Source of the DNA: Halarsenatibacter sp964630835
GTDB taxonomy: Bacteria > Bacillota > Halanaerobiia > Halanaerobiales > Halarsenatibacteraceae
Length of the DNA stretch: 64,000 bases
Assembly: GCA_964630835.1 (NCBI GenBank)
Contig: CAZVZM010000001.1
Location: forward strand, 1 to 64,000
Reading direction: 5' to 3'
Shown here: positions 32,481-41,503 of the stretch, piece after piece
Layout of the letters: every line of letters starts with the position of its first letter
Numbering within the stretch: position 1 is the first letter of the stretch
Notes under the pieces: generated by a model
Database searches by the model: none
Told to the model about the DNA's origin: nothing
Seen by the model: only the letters and a program-made list of their open reading frames with translations
Position numbers and translations under genes: made by a program

Positions 32481-33452
32481 TCAGTCATCTTTTAACCTGG
32501 CAATAATATCTTCAATTTCTTCTATTTTTTCCAGTTGAACTTCGAGATGCCATGACTGATCATCTGATCTCAGGCTCAGAGGAGCCTGGAAAATTTCTTT
32601 GAGTTCTGCTTCCAGCTCCTGCACACGTCTTTTGATAGCTTTTTCCTCCAGACTGGAAAGCAGTTCCTCATCTTCTTTTTCTCTTCCAGCTCTCTCAGCC
32701 TCTTCAATTTCTTCGCTCAATTTATCCAGCTCCTGCAAAACATCCTCCTCTGAGTCTCCGGCTTTTACAGCATCTGTTTTCTCAGTCTTTATCTCCGCCG
32801 CCAGCTCTTCCGCCTCTCTAACACTCATATCCTGATCTATAACTTTTTTTGCCGCTTTTATTTGATCCTCCGGCGATGAAAGCCCTGCCAGAGCTCGAGC
32901 CTGCCCTGCAGACAATGTTTCACGTGAAACATGCTCCTGCACTTCCTCAGTCAGCTGAAGAAGTCGCAGTGTGTTGCTTATGGCTGAGCGACTCCTGCCC
33001 AGTCTGGAAGCAAGTTCGGCCTGAGTCATGTCAAACTCTTCCCGGAGGCCTTCATAGGCCCGGGCCTCCTCCAGAGGATTTAAATCCTCGCGATGTATAT
33101 TTTCTATAAGGGCAACTTCCATCATCTCTTCTCTATCTATGTCCCTTATTACAGCCGGAATGGTCTCAAGTCCGGCCAGCCTGGCGGCTCGCCAGCGCCT
33201 CTCTCCAGCTACCAGCCTGTAACCCTCAGACTCAGAAGCAGGAGTAAGTATGACCGGCTGAAGTACCCCATTTTCTTCGATGGATGCAGCAAGCTCTTTC
33301 AGCTCCTCGTCTTCCATATCCTCCCGGGGTTGATAGGGATTGGGCTCGATGCGCTCAAGATTTATCTGCCTGAGTTCGCCCTCTGTGTCATCTCTGCCGC
33401 CCAGAAGAGCGTCCAGGCCGCGTCCCAGCCTGCTTTTACTTTCTTCATTCAT
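32481..33452 (-). CDS. parB: chromosome partitioning protein ParB
   Basis: A 323-residue CTP-dependent DNA clamp. The start SRLGRGLDALLGG binds ParA. The N-domain has PNPYQPREDMEDEELKELAA and YRLVAGERRWRAARLAGLE plus LIENIHREDLNPLEEARAYE, and the helix-turn-helix is MTQAELASRLGRSRSAISNT. A long acidic coiled region leads to the C-terminal dimer domain. ATG 33452 follows AGGAGGTG by 7 nt and overlaps parA by 8 bp. A parS site lies inside the gene. Confidence 0.93.
   Translation of the reverse strand: MNEESKSRLGRGLDALLGGRDDTEGELRQINLERIEPNPYQPREDMEDEELKELAASIEENGVLQPVILTPASESEGYRLVAGERRWRAARLAGLETIPAVIRDIDREEMMEVALIENIHREDLNPLEEARAYEGLREEFDMTQAELASRLGRSRSAISNTLRLLQLTEEVQEHVSRETLSAGQARALAGLSSPEDQIKAAKKVIDQDMSVREAEELAAEIKTEKTDAVKAGDSEEDVLQELDKLSEEIEEAERAGREKEDEELLSSLEEKAIKRRVQELEAELKEIFQAPLSLRSDDQSWHLEVQLEKIEEIEDIIARLKDD
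32916..32931. promoter_or_regulatory. parS centromere site (perfect, inside parB)
   Basis: TGTTTCACGTGAAACA matches consensus at all 16 positions and encodes part of HVSRETLS in ParB. A parS at this codon position is common in Firmicutes. It is about 8.5 kb from oriC. Confidence 0.92.
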
Positions 33453-34224
33453 TTCCCAGCACCTCCTGTGCCAGCTCTCTATAAGCTTTGGCCCCGCGAG
33501 AATCGGGTGCATAGTTAAAAATAGATTGACCGAAGCTGGGTGCCTCGCTCAATCTTACATTTCTGGGAATAACCGTATCAAAAATTTGCCGGGAAAAATA
33601 GTCCTCAACCTCTCTGGAAACCTGCTCGGAAAGATTTGTGCGGGCATCATACATGGTCAGAAGAACGCCCTTAATCTCCAGGGAGGGATTTAAATTATTC
33701 CGCACCAGTTCAATTGTGTCCAAAAGCTGACCCAATCCCTCCAGAGCATAGTATTCACACTGTATGGGAATAATGATATTGTCAGCAGCTGTTAATGCAT
33801 TAAGAGTTAAAAGTCCAAGGGAAGGAGGGCAATCTATCATAGCATAATCAAAGGATCCAAGCTCACCTTCCAGGGCCTGCTCAAGCCTTTTTTCCCGGGA
33901 TATATGAGATACAAGCTCAATCTGGGCGCCGGCAAGATCAATGTTGGCGGGAATGAGATGCATATCCTCTTCGGAAAGCCTGTGTATAACACTGGAAACC
34001 TCCGCCTCATCCAGCAGGAGGGAATATATGCTCTCATCTAACTCTGCTTTGTCCAGGCCCAGACCGCTCGTGGCATTTCCCTGAGGATCAATATCTATCA
34101 GCAGGACGCGCCTGTCTTCCCGGGCAAAGGCTGCGCCGAGGTTGACAGCAGTCGTGCTCTTACCAACTCCGCCCTTTTGATTAACAATCGCTGTTATCTC
34201 TGCTCTATCCTCATTCTCCTTCAT
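33445..34224 (-). CDS. parA: chromosome partitioning ATPase ParA (Soj)
   Basis: A 259-residue deviant Walker ATPase that, with ParB, segregates origins and controls DnaA. It shows ITAIVNQKGGVGKSTTAVNL (Walker A'), LLIDIDPQGNATSGLGL, YAMIDCPPSLGLLTLNALTA and VIPRNVRLSEAPSFGQSI. ATG 34224 is chosen from GGGAGGA 8 nt upstream; an open frame reaching 34383 has no such signal. About 130 bp separate it from rsmG; a stretch near 34290 (TGCTGTAAAGTGATAGCAAC) resembles the repeat-family flank. Confidence 0.93.
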   Translation of the reverse strand: MKENEDRAEITAIVNQKGGVGKSTTAVNLGAAFAREDRRVLLIDIDPQGNATSGLGLDKAELDESIYSLLLDEAEVSSVIHRLSEEDMHLIPANIDLAGAQIELVSHISREKRLEQALEGELGSFDYAMIDCPPSLGLLTLNALTAADNIIIPIQCEYYALEGLGQLLDTIELVRNNLNPSLEIKGVLLTMYDARTNLSEQVSREVEDYFSRQIFDTVIPRNVRLSEAPSFGQSIFNYAPDSRGAKAYRELAQEVLGNE

Positions 34225-34354
34225 GATAACAATCCTCCCACCCTTTATTAATGAACTTAACAAAACTTGGATAGCCTGTTTCGAATGTAATAATGCTGTA
34301 AAGTGATAGCAACTCACCGCTAATATAATTCCACATGGACTGGTTTTCTCCTGC

Positions 34355-35101
34355 CTACAGGGGTCTCTTTTCGGGCACTCCAATCTCCCTGGGAAAACGT
34401 CCGGGAACCGGTGAGATTTTTTTCACCAGAAGAAAATATCTCTCCGCATCCAGAAATGGCACCGAAATCTTTTTTGCCTCAGTCAGCCTGCCACCCAAAA
34501 TTTTGAGAGCTTCTCCGGCCCTGTCTAATTCATTTTTATAGCGGGGACCTTTAAAAAATCCGGCTGTCCCTCCGACCTTTATCAGCGGAAGGGAGAGTTC
34601 CAGGAGGACATTTAACTCCGCAACCGCCCTGGCCGTCACAAAAGCAAATTTTTCCCGCCAGTCTTTATTTTTCCCAAGCTTTTCCGCCCGCTCACAGAGG
34701 GGATATAAGCCCTTTAAATTTAGTTTTTCTCCTGCAGACCGCAAAAAATCCACCCGTCTCTGACGGGAGTCCAGAAGATATATGTCAATATCTTTCTCCA
34801 TGATCTTCCATATTATACCGGGCAGCCCTGCCCCGCTCCCGAGATCCATCCAGGGAGAGGAGGGACGAGGATTTAAAATCTGCAGAGGAGCCAGACAGTC
34901 AAAAAAATGACGCACTATTATTTCTCTCTTCTCTTCAGTTCCTATCAGATTTTGCCTCTGATTGGTCTCAGTTAAAATGTGCAGAAATTTAATTATCCTC
35001 TCCAATTTTTCGCCTTCGGGAGCAAAAGACATTTTCTTTAAGCCACGGCGTAATAGTTTTTCTTCATTTATATAATTTAAATCATTAATTATATCATCCA
35101 T
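34355..35101 (-). CDS. rsmG: 16S rRNA (guanine-527-N7)-methyltransferase
   Basis: A 248-residue SAM-dependent methyltransferase. The motif I glycine loop is PWMDLGSGAGLPGIIWKI, followed by IYLLDSRQRRVDFLRSAGEK, LCERAEKLGK and FAFVTARAVAELNVLLELSL. ATG 35101 follows AGGAGGGC. It lies between mnmG and parA, the canonical order. Confidence 0.92.
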   Translation of the reverse strand: MDDIINDLNYINEEKLLRRGLKKMSFAPEGEKLERIIKFLHILTETNQRQNLIGTEEKREIIVRHFFDCLAPLQILNPRPSSPWMDLGSGAGLPGIIWKIMEKDIDIYLLDSRQRRVDFLRSAGEKLNLKGLYPLCERAEKLGKNKDWREKFAFVTARAVAELNVLLELSLPLIKVGGTAGFFKGPRYKNELDRAGEALKILGGRLTEAKKISVPFLDAERYFLLVKKISPVPGRFPREIGVPEKRPL

Positions 35102-35134
35102 GATCCGCCCTCCTGTCATCTCATTTCTGGATGT

Positions 35135-37039
35135 CTATTTTTTCCTATCCCTCTCCAGATAAATCATCAGGGCAGAGATATCGGCCGGAGATACTCCGGA
35201 AATTCTGGATGCCTGCCCCAGCGACCGCGGTCTGATTTTGTTAAGCTTTTCCCGGGCTTCGCGGCGAAGATTTTCCAGATTACTGTAATCGATGTCTTCA
35301 GGCAGAAGTCTGTTTTCCATTTTTTCAAACTCCTTAACCTGCTGTCTCTGTCGATCAATATACCCCTGATATTTATTGGCAATTTCCACCTGTTCAATAA
35401 CATCTTCAGGATAATCAGGCAGATCATCGACAAGTTTATCCAGATCGCGATAGGAAATTTCGGGGCGGCGGAGTATTCTCTCCAGTGTGGCAGCATCTTT
35501 AAGGCCTCCGCTGTTTAACTCCTTAAGAGCCTTAACCACATCTTCGGTAGGAGTAATCCTGGTTGAGCTCAAATATTCCTCAAGCTCTTCTATCAACTCC
35601 TGCTTGCGCTGAAATTTCTCCCAGCGCCTTTCATCGACCAGCCCCGCCTCTCTTCCCAGGGGTGTAAGTCTTTTATCGGCATTATCCTGCCTCAAAAGCA
35701 GGCGATATTCTGCCCTGGAAGTCAGCATGCGGTAGGGCTCACGGGGGTTTTTGGTCACAAGTTCATCTATTAACACTCCAATATAGGCCTGGTTGCGCTG
35801 CAAAATAAGGGGTTTTTCACCATCCAGGGACAGGGAGGCATTTATGCCCGCTATCAATCCCTGACCGGCGGCCTCCTCGTAACCGGAAGTCCCATTTATC
35901 TGTCCTGCAGTATAAAGTCCATCAACCGGCCTGGTTTCCAGTGTGAGATCAAATTGGCCGGAAGCTACACAATCGTATTCTATGGCGTAGCCCGGTCTCA
36001 TTATTTCCGCCTCCTCCAGTCCCTCAATTGTGTGCAGCATCTCATCCTGCACATCAAGAGGAAGCCCCGTAAAAAGACCGGAGATATAAAATTCATCAGT
36101 TCCCCGCCCCTCGGGCTCCAAAAACAGCTGATGGCTGTCTTTTTCGGGAAATTCAACCACCTTATCCTCTATGGAAGGACAGTAACGAGGTCCAGTCCCG
36201 TCAACTCCACCCGATATGAGAGGGGCTCTGTCCAGATTATCCCTGATCACCTGATGGGTTTCCTCTGAGGTGTGGGTGAGGTAGCAGGAGTCCTGTTTTT
36301 CTCCTCTGAGAGGAGCATCGGACATAAAGGAAAAACTGAGATTTTCCCGGGAACCGGGCTGCTCGCGCATGGGAGAAAAATCCACGCTGCTTCCCTGAAC
36401 ACGGGGCGGAGTGGTGGTCATAAAACGCAGAAGATTAAAGCCCAATTTTTCCAGGGAATCAGAAAGCTCACGGGCGGGGTACTGCTGATTTGGCCCGGCC
36501 TCATAGGTTGCCTCTCCGATAATATTTCGAGCTCTGAGAAATGTGCCGGTGGTGAGTACGACCTTTTTCCCCCTGTAAAGCAGGCCCGTCTTTGTTATAA
36601 CACCTGCCACACTGCCATCTTCCACCAGCAGGTCAACTACAACATCCTGCTTCAAATCCAAATTATCCTGCTCCTCAAGAACTCTCTTCATTCTCTCATG
36701 ATAGCGCACTTTGTCTGCCTGCCCGCGCAGAGCCTGCACAGCCGGACCCTTGCTGGTATTTACCATGCGTATCTGGGTCATGGTGGCATCCATATTTATG
36801 GCCATCTCCCCTCCCAGAGCATCGACCTCCCGGGCAATGTGGGCCTTTCCGGGTCCTCCCAGCGACGGATTGCAGGGCATAAATGCAATATGATCGAGAT
36901 TGACCGTCAGAGTGAGCACTTTAAAACCCATGCGCGCAGGTGCCAGGGAAGCCTCGCAACCGGCATGACCGGCCCCAACCACGATAACATCATATTCCCG
37001 GGAATGGGTAGAGTTATACTCTCTGCAATTGCTGCTCAT
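35135..37039 (-). CDS. mnmG: tRNA uridine-5-carboxymethylaminomethyl modification enzyme, FAD subunit
   Basis: A 634-residue FAD protein that works with MnmE on wobble U34 of tRNAs. The FAD loop is YDVIVVGAGHAGCEASLAPA, followed by MPCNPSLGGPGKAHIAREVD with the catalytic Cys region, TTTPPRVQGSSVDFSPMREQ, YCPSIEDKVVEFPEKDSHQL, GQINGTSGYEEAAGQGLIAG and TSRAEYRLLLRQDNAD. The C-terminus PRSLGQASRISGVSPADISA is typical. GGAGGAG precedes ATG 37039. Confidence 0.93.
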   Translation of the reverse strand: MSSNCREYNSTHSREYDVIVVGAGHAGCEASLAPARMGFKVLTLTVNLDHIAFMPCNPSLGGPGKAHIAREVDALGGEMAINMDATMTQIRMVNTSKGPAVQALRGQADKVRYHERMKRVLEEQDNLDLKQDVVVDLLVEDGSVAGVITKTGLLYRGKKVVLTTGTFLRARNIIGEATYEAGPNQQYPARELSDSLEKLGFNLLRFMTTTPPRVQGSSVDFSPMREQPGSRENLSFSFMSDAPLRGEKQDSCYLTHTSEETHQVIRDNLDRAPLISGGVDGTGPRYCPSIEDKVVEFPEKDSHQLFLEPEGRGTDEFYISGLFTGLPLDVQDEMLHTIEGLEEAEIMRPGYAIEYDCVASGQFDLTLETRPVDGLYTAGQINGTSGYEEAAGQGLIAGINASLSLDGEKPLILQRNQAYIGVLIDELVTKNPREPYRMLTSRAEYRLLLRQDNADKRLTPLGREAGLVDERRWEKFQRKQELIEELEEYLSSTRITPTEDVVKALKELNSGGLKDAATLERILRRPEISYRDLDKLVDDLPDYPEDVIEQVEIANKYQGYIDRQRQQVKEFEKMENRLLPEDIDYSNLENLRREAREKLNKIRPRSLGQASRISGVSPADISALMIYLERDRKK

Positions 37040-37204
37040 ATTCTATCTCCTCCTGTAATGAGTTCGAAGTTCTTAAGCTTCTATTTAAGGGCGGGTTTAA
37101 AAAAAATAGACTATTCACCAAAACTTTCACCAAACTTATATTGTGAAAAGCGCTACAGGATGCTATACATTCTGTAAAACTATAGTCACCTGATTGTTTT
37201 TATC

Positions 37205-37335
37205 TGAAAATATAAAGCGAAGTGATACTCTAAATTTTTCGAAGCCTGAGTCAGGTCCAGGGCCAAAAAATTGTGTCCCCGGCTCACGATGTGCCGGGCT
37301 GAGCATGAGCTCGGGGAGGAGCTCTCACGTTGGGT
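37205..37335 (+). repeat. interspersed repeat, variant with alternative 3' half
   Basis: The left half, ATATAAAGCGAAGTGATACT through the CCTGAGTCAGGTCC palindrome, matches the 117-bp family. The right half matches the copy at 7501: ATTGTGTC, then CCCGGC...GCCGGG and CTGAGC-ATGA-GCTCGG hairpins. The second hairpin keeps its stem while its loop and one pair differ from the 7501 copy. It lies between mnmG and mnmE. Confidence 0.6.
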
Positions 37336-37365
37336 ATCGTCAAATTTTGGAAACTATAATTCAGG

Positions 37366-38778
37366 TCATTTGCCCACACAGAAATCGGAAAATATTCTCT
37401 CCATAATATCTTCGCTCACAGTCTCGCCGGTTATTTTCCCGAGCTGGTTTAGGGCCTCGCGCAGATCAATTGCCAGCATATCCTCGGGAATGCCCTGCTG
37501 CAGGCCCTCAAGCATCTGCTCAATGCTCTCCAGGGCTTTTATTAGGGCTCGCCTGTGGCGCATTCTGGTGACGGTATATTCGTATTCTCCCTTAACATTA
37601 CCGGAAAAAATCTGCTCCACTATAACCTCTTTTAGATCTTTTAAACCTTTTCTTTCCTCAACAGAGATAAATAAAATGGGGACATCTGGAAAATTTTCTC
37701 TCACTTCATTCTCACTCAGATAAGCGGGAAGATCGGTCTTATTGACGAGCAAAATCAGGGGTTTATTGCGCACCCTCTCATATATTTCCCTGTCGGCCGA
37801 TGTGATCCCCTGGCTTACATCGAGCATGAGTAGCACCAGATCGGCTCTCTCCAGGGTATCCTGGCTGCGTTCAACACCCAGTTTTTCTACCTTATCTTCG
37901 GGAGCCCTTATACCCGCGGTATCAGTTATTTTAAGTGGTATGCCCTCGAGATTTACAAATTCAGAAATCACATCTCTTGTGGTGCCGGGCACCTCGGTCA
38001 CTATGGCCCTATCCTCCTCCAGAAGAGTATTTAGCAGACTTGACTTGCCCACATTGGGTTTTCCAGCAATAACAGTCTCTATACCCTCGCGGTAAATCTG
38101 TCCTCTGCGGCTGCTTTCGATCAACTCCTGGAGGGGGGGAAGAAATCTTTTGATTCTATACTCGAGCTCACCGCTGTCAAAACCTGGTATCTCATCTTCG
38201 GGGAAATCACAGGTTGCTTCCATCTGCACCATAAGTTCCATCATATCTTCCCTGATTTCGACTATTCTACCGGAAAGATTTCCCCGCAGCTGCTGCATTG
38301 CAATCTGTCGGCTCTTTTCAGTTTTGGAATTTATAAGATCAACCACCGCTTCAGCCTGAGCAAGATCAATGCGGCCATTTAAGAAGGCACGCCGGGTAAA
38401 TTCTCCCGGCTCTGCCATGCGGGCCCCAGCCTCTAAAACAGCCTCCAGCACACCATTTAGCGGCATCATCCCTCCATGACAATCAAATTCAACCGTATCC
38501 TCGGCCGTGTAGGAATGAGGAGACTTTAATACCAGAGCCAGAACTTCGTCCACTCTCTCTCCCTCATCATTCCTGATAAACCCATAGTGAACTGTATATT
38601 TTTCTGCCTCCATTAGGCTTTTTCCCCCGGGGGATTGAAAAACTTTATCACCTATCTGCAGGGCTTTTTCACCGCTAATTCTCACTTTGCCCAATCCCCC
38701 ACTGCCGGGAGGTGTGGCAATAGCGGCAATAGTATCCTCCTGCAGCACAGTATTTTTAGACCCTTCTGTGGAGTTCAT
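37366..38778 (-). CDS. mnmE: tRNA modification GTPase MnmE
   Basis: A 470-residue protein, partner of MnmG. The N-terminal folate-binding domain has DTIAAIATPPGSGGLGKVRI and VEFDCHGGMMPLNGVLEAVL. The G domain has ETVIAGKPNVGKSSLLNTLL (P-loop), ITDTAGIRAPEDKVEKLGVE (G3) and LLVNKTDL (G4). It ends IFSDFCVGK, the conserved C-terminal Cys motif that acts in catalysis. ATG 38778 is used; an in-frame GTG lies nine bases upstream. Confidence 0.93.
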   Translation of the reverse strand: MNSTEGSKNTVLQEDTIAAIATPPGSGGLGKVRISGEKALQIGDKVFQSPGGKSLMEAEKYTVHYGFIRNDEGERVDEVLALVLKSPHSYTAEDTVEFDCHGGMMPLNGVLEAVLEAGARMAEPGEFTRRAFLNGRIDLAQAEAVVDLINSKTEKSRQIAMQQLRGNLSGRIVEIREDMMELMVQMEATCDFPEDEIPGFDSGELEYRIKRFLPPLQELIESSRRGQIYREGIETVIAGKPNVGKSSLLNTLLEEDRAIVTEVPGTTRDVISEFVNLEGIPLKITDTAGIRAPEDKVEKLGVERSQDTLERADLVLLMLDVSQGITSADREIYERVRNKPLILLVNKTDLPAYLSENEVRENFPDVPILFISVEERKGLKDLKEVIVEQIFSGNVKGEYEYTVTRMRHRRALIKALESIEQMLEGLQQGIPEDMLAIDLREALNQLGKITGETVSEDIMERIFSDFCVGK

Positions 38779-38824
38779 TTCCTTCACCTCAGCTCACTTA
38801 ATTAATGCTGGATATAATGCGAAC

Positions 38825-38852
38825 AAAAAACCCAGCAGGTTCCCCCGCTGGG
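38825..38852 (-). terminator. Rho-independent terminator after jag
   Basis: CCCAGC (38831-38836) pairs with GCTGGG (38847-38852); on the minus strand six T follow (38825-38830). It lies 35 bp after the jag stop and so separates rnpA-yidD-yidC-jag from mnmE. Confidence 0.8.
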
Positions 38853-38885
38853 TAATTCAGGCAGTATCAGATTGCGCAGCACTGA

Positions 38886-39599
38886 CTATTTTCCTTCGGA
38901 GAGCGAGGTCTTTTCTTCACTTTTGCTCTCCCGATTATTAGAGCTTTCATCCTCTTCTTCTACAGTTGTTTCTATAAGGACTTTGCGAAAGGGTTCATCT
39001 CCTTCGCTGTAGGATTTAACGCGAGAATCATCTTTTAAGGCAAGATGTATAATGCGCCGTTCATGAGGGGGCATGGGATCGAGCATGACTTTGCGCCCGG
39101 TCTGGATTGCCCGACGCTTCATTTTCTCTGCCAGCCGCTCAAGAGTTTCCCGGCGGCGTTCCCTGTATCCCTCTGCATCCAGCATCACCCTGCAGTATTC
39201 ATCGGTTTCTCTGTTAACAGCCAGGGAGGTAAGATACTGCAGCGCATCGAGGGTTTCACCCCTGTGGCCTATGACCAGGCCCAGTTCATCCTCCGAAGTT
39301 AAATTGAAATAAACCTGATCACTGCTGCTTTTTTCCTCCAGATATTCCACTTCGACCTCGAGACTGCCGGCAGCAAGGACTTTTTCCAGAAACTCTCTCC
39401 CGATTATTTCGGGGCCCTTTATATAGGTTACATTTACCTCAGCATCTCTGCTACCAATGATGCCCAAAAAGCCAGAACTGCCCTCATCCATTATCTCAAT
39501 TTCAGCCTCTGTCCTCGATATACCGAGTCTGTCGAGCCCCTTTTCCACTGCTTCATCAACTGTTTCAGCCTTTATTTTCACACTTTCGTTCCAGTCCAT
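38886..39599 (-). CDS. jag: RNA-binding protein Jag/KhpB
   Basis: A 237-residue protein with the three usual parts: Jag-N (about 1-55; VKIKAETVDEAVEKGLDRLG, GSSGFLGIIGSRDAEV), a KH domain with the GxxG loop in LGLVIGHRGETLDALQYLTS, and an R3H domain (LDPMPPHERRIIHLALKDDS). An acidic, disordered tail follows. KhpB binds RNA with KhpA and affects cell division and sporulation-type processes. Standard neighbour of yidC. Confidence 0.92.
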   Translation of the reverse strand: MDWNESVKIKAETVDEAVEKGLDRLGISRTEAEIEIMDEGSSGFLGIIGSRDAEVNVTYIKGPEIIGREFLEKVLAAGSLEVEVEYLEEKSSSDQVYFNLTSEDELGLVIGHRGETLDALQYLTSLAVNRETDEYCRVMLDAEGYRERRRETLERLAEKMKRRAIQTGRKVMLDPMPPHERRIIHLALKDDSRVKSYSEGDEPFRKVLIETTVEEEDESSNNRESKSEEKTSLSEGK

Positions 39600-39602
39600 A
39601 TT

Positions 39603-40280
39603 TTATTGAGCCTCCTCAGCGACTTGCTCCGGTTCATTTGGCTCTCTTTTAACGTAGTACTGCTGGAAAACAGAAAATGCAGAGGCTACAAGAATGTAAA
39701 TCATAACAGCCGATGGAAGCTGAAAGCCAATAAAAATAATAAATAGGGGCATAAAATACATGATCTTGCTTGATCCACCGCCGCCGCCGGAAATGCTCTG
39801 AGTAATTTTGGATTGAGCCAGCATAACCAGGCCGGTCAGTACAATAAGAATTATATCGCGCTCCGCCAGAGATCCATCGGTGATCCTGCCAATCCACAAA
39901 AAGGAAGCCTCTTCAAAGCCGGGAGCAACCTCTTCCAGCTGATGAATGGCCCTGAATAGCGGAATAATAATTGCCATCTGTACCACCAGCGGCAGACATC
40001 CGGCAATGGGATTAACATTGTTTTCCTGATATAATTTCATCATCTCTTCCTGCTGTTTTTCCTTGTCATCATCGTATTTATCCTTGATTTCCTTCATTTG
40101 GGGCTGTAAATCCTGCATGGCCTTCATCGATTTGGTCTGTTTAATCATAAGCGGAAGCAAAAGCATCTTTATCGCGATCGTAAAAAGAATTATTGCCAGA
40201 CCATAGCTGGGAACAATGCCATAAAGAAAAAGTATCACTTCAACCATAAAGTCGATCAATCGACCGAAAATGCCAAACAT
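39603..40280 (-). CDS. yidC: membrane protein insertase YidC
   Basis: A 225-residue membrane insertase. About five hydrophobic segments are visible, first FMVEVILFLYGIVPSYGLAI, with the cytosolic helical hairpin MKAMQDLQPQMKEIKDKYDD and the core NPIAGCLPLVVQMAIIIPLF. There is no long periplasmic domain, and no lipoprotein Cys at the start as in Bacillus SpoIIIJ. The gene ends 3 bp before jag. Confidence 0.92.
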   Translation of the reverse strand: MFGIFGRLIDFMVEVILFLYGIVPSYGLAIILFTIAIKMLLLPLMIKQTKSMKAMQDLQPQMKEIKDKYDDDKEKQQEEMMKLYQENNVNPIAGCLPLVVQMAIIIPLFRAIHQLEEVAPGFEEASFLWIGRITDGSLAERDIILIVLTGLVMLAQSKITQSISGGGGGSSKIMYFMPLFIIFIGFQLPSAVMIYILVASAFSVFQQYYVKREPNEPEQVAEEAQ

Positions 40281-40293
40281 TTAATAATTCCTC

Positions 40294-40524
40294 CTATTCT
40301 ACCGGATCAAATCCCCCTGGATTAAAGGGATGACATCGCAGTATGCGTTTTAAACCCATCCAGGAACCTTTCAACAGTCCATATTTTTCTATCGCCTGTC
40401 TGGTATAGCTGGAGCAGGTGGGGTAAAATCTGCAGCTCCGGGGTAAAAAAGGTGAAATAAATCTCTGATAAAATTTAATTATAGCCAGCAAAGTTTTTTT
40501 CAAAAAGCTAACAATTGTCTGCAT
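40294..40524 (-). CDS. yidD: membrane protein insertion efficiency factor YidD
   Basis: A 76-residue protein with the family core KFYQRFISPFLPRSCRFYPT, CSSYTRQAIEKYGLLKGSWM and LRCHPFNPGGFDPVE, including the conserved cysteines. An N-terminal amphipathic helix associates it with the membrane beside YidC. It lies between rnpA and yidC. Confidence 0.93.
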   Translation of the reverse strand: MQTIVSFLKKTLLAIIKFYQRFISPFLPRSCRFYPTCSSYTRQAIEKYGLLKGSWMGLKRILRCHPFNPGGFDPVE

Positions 40525-40559
40525 AAATCTTCCTCCCGTTTTCTCCCTGAAAAGGATGT

Positions 40560-40907
40560 TTACTTTTGACGGGAATTTTTTAGCAGATTGGAGTTTTCAA
40601 GAAGTTTTTGCATATCCTTTTTCATCTCATAAAAGTTTAATTTTTTTATCCAGGGCCGGGCTATAAAAACCACATCATATCCAGTTTTAATCAGCGGTGA
40701 CAGCCACCTTCTAACAATCTCCTTCAGCTGCCTTTTTCGACGATTTCTCTCCACAGCACTTCCAATTTTTTTGCTGATCGTAAATCCATATCGGCTATAA
40801 TCAAGGTTATTTTCGAGCCAGAAAACAACCAGATAGGGACTGGCCTTAGAACAACCCCGATCATACACCTGCCTGAATTGACTATCTCTCTTCAGGGTTT
40901 CAATAAT
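40560..40907 (-). CDS. rnpA: ribonuclease P protein component, probable ATT start
   Basis: About 115 residues. It is the protein subunit that helps the RNase P RNA cut 5' leaders off pre-tRNAs. It shows ETLKRDSQFRQVYDRG, VVFWLENNLDYSRYGFTISK and KKIGSAVERNRRKRQLKEIV (the RNR motif). No ATG or GTG starts it. A TTG at 40931 lies only about 9 nt after the predicted transcript start and has no ribosome site. AGGGGGA at 40914-40920 points to ATT 40907 (or ATT 40904), which also gives the usual N-terminal length. rpmH is not upstream. Confidence 0.85.
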   Translation of the reverse strand: MIETLKRDSQFRQVYDRGCSKASPYLVVFWLENNLDYSRYGFTISKKIGSAVERNRRKRQLKEIVRRWLSPLIKTGYDVVFIARPWIKKLNFYEMKKDMQKLLENSNLLKNSRQK

Positions 40908-40946
40908 GATAATTCCCCCTATTCCAGACAAAACTGTACAATATAA

Positions 40947-40975
40947 ATTATATGGTATTTAGTGAGGGTAGTCAA
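40947..40975 (-). promoter_or_regulatory. promoter of the rnpA-yidD-yidC-jag operon
   Basis: On the minus strand: TTGACT (40975-40970), a 17-bp spacer, and TATAAT (40952-40947). The start would be near 40940, just ahead of rnpA, leaving no room for rpmH in the transcript. Confidence 0.75.
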
Positions 40976-41051
40976 GCAGAGGAAGAGAAATTTTCCAGAA
41001 AAAATGATCAAATAAAATGTTTAGAACGGCCAAATGAGCAAAATCAACGGG

Positions 41052-41457
41052 TTTTCCACAGATTTGAGTTGTCTACAGGTTCTGTTGATAATTTGTTGAT
41101 AATCTGGTATTATATTAACACTTCCTGTGGATAACTCTACAAAAATCCGGTTCAGCAGCCCAATTCTTCTGTGAAAAACTATCTTTCCACACCCTTCTGC
41201 AACTCTCCAGCAACTGCGCCGGAATTTATATTTATCCACAAGAACATAAGTTTTTTATCCACAACCTGTTAATAAACCCTCGTTTTTAACGCGAATGGGG
41301 GGTAATTCTGTGGATAACCTGTGAATTTTACCAGATGTTATCCACAGGTCTTTAAAAAATTCATTTTTAATTGTATTATATTTCCGCCATATCGAAAATT
41401 TACTGACCCGGAACTGCCTGTGGAAAAATGCCGGTATTTTATACACAACTATCCACA
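41052..41457. promoter_or_regulatory. oriC: chromosomal replication origin, part upstream of dnaA (DnaA-box array)
   Basis: Perfect DnaA boxes TTATCCACA or TGTGGATAA occur at 41126-41134, 41232-41240, 41255-41263, 41309-41317 and 41338-41346. Near-matches lie at 41052 (TTTTCCACA), 41439 (TTATACACA) and 41449 (CTATCCACA). The region is AT-rich and lies between the rnpA promoter and dnaA. Together with the array at 43015 it resembles the two-part origin of Bacillus. Confidence 0.9.
41085..41113 (+). promoter_or_regulatory. probable dnaA promoter
   Basis: TTGATA (41085-41090), a 17-bp spacer and TATTAT (41108-41113). The start would lie near 41120, giving a long leader that carries all five perfect DnaA boxes, so DnaA could repress its own gene. 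Other promoters closer to dnaA are possible. Confidence 0.45.
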
Positions 41458-41503
41458 GCCTGTGTAAAACCGGAGGCAGGATTTTATCAGGAGGTATATT
41501 TTT

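Noticed and set aside
36272..37177. A 301-codon plus-strand frame opposite mnmG
   Set aside because: It lies fully antisense to a clear mnmG and has no family match or ribosome site; it is a composition-driven shadow.
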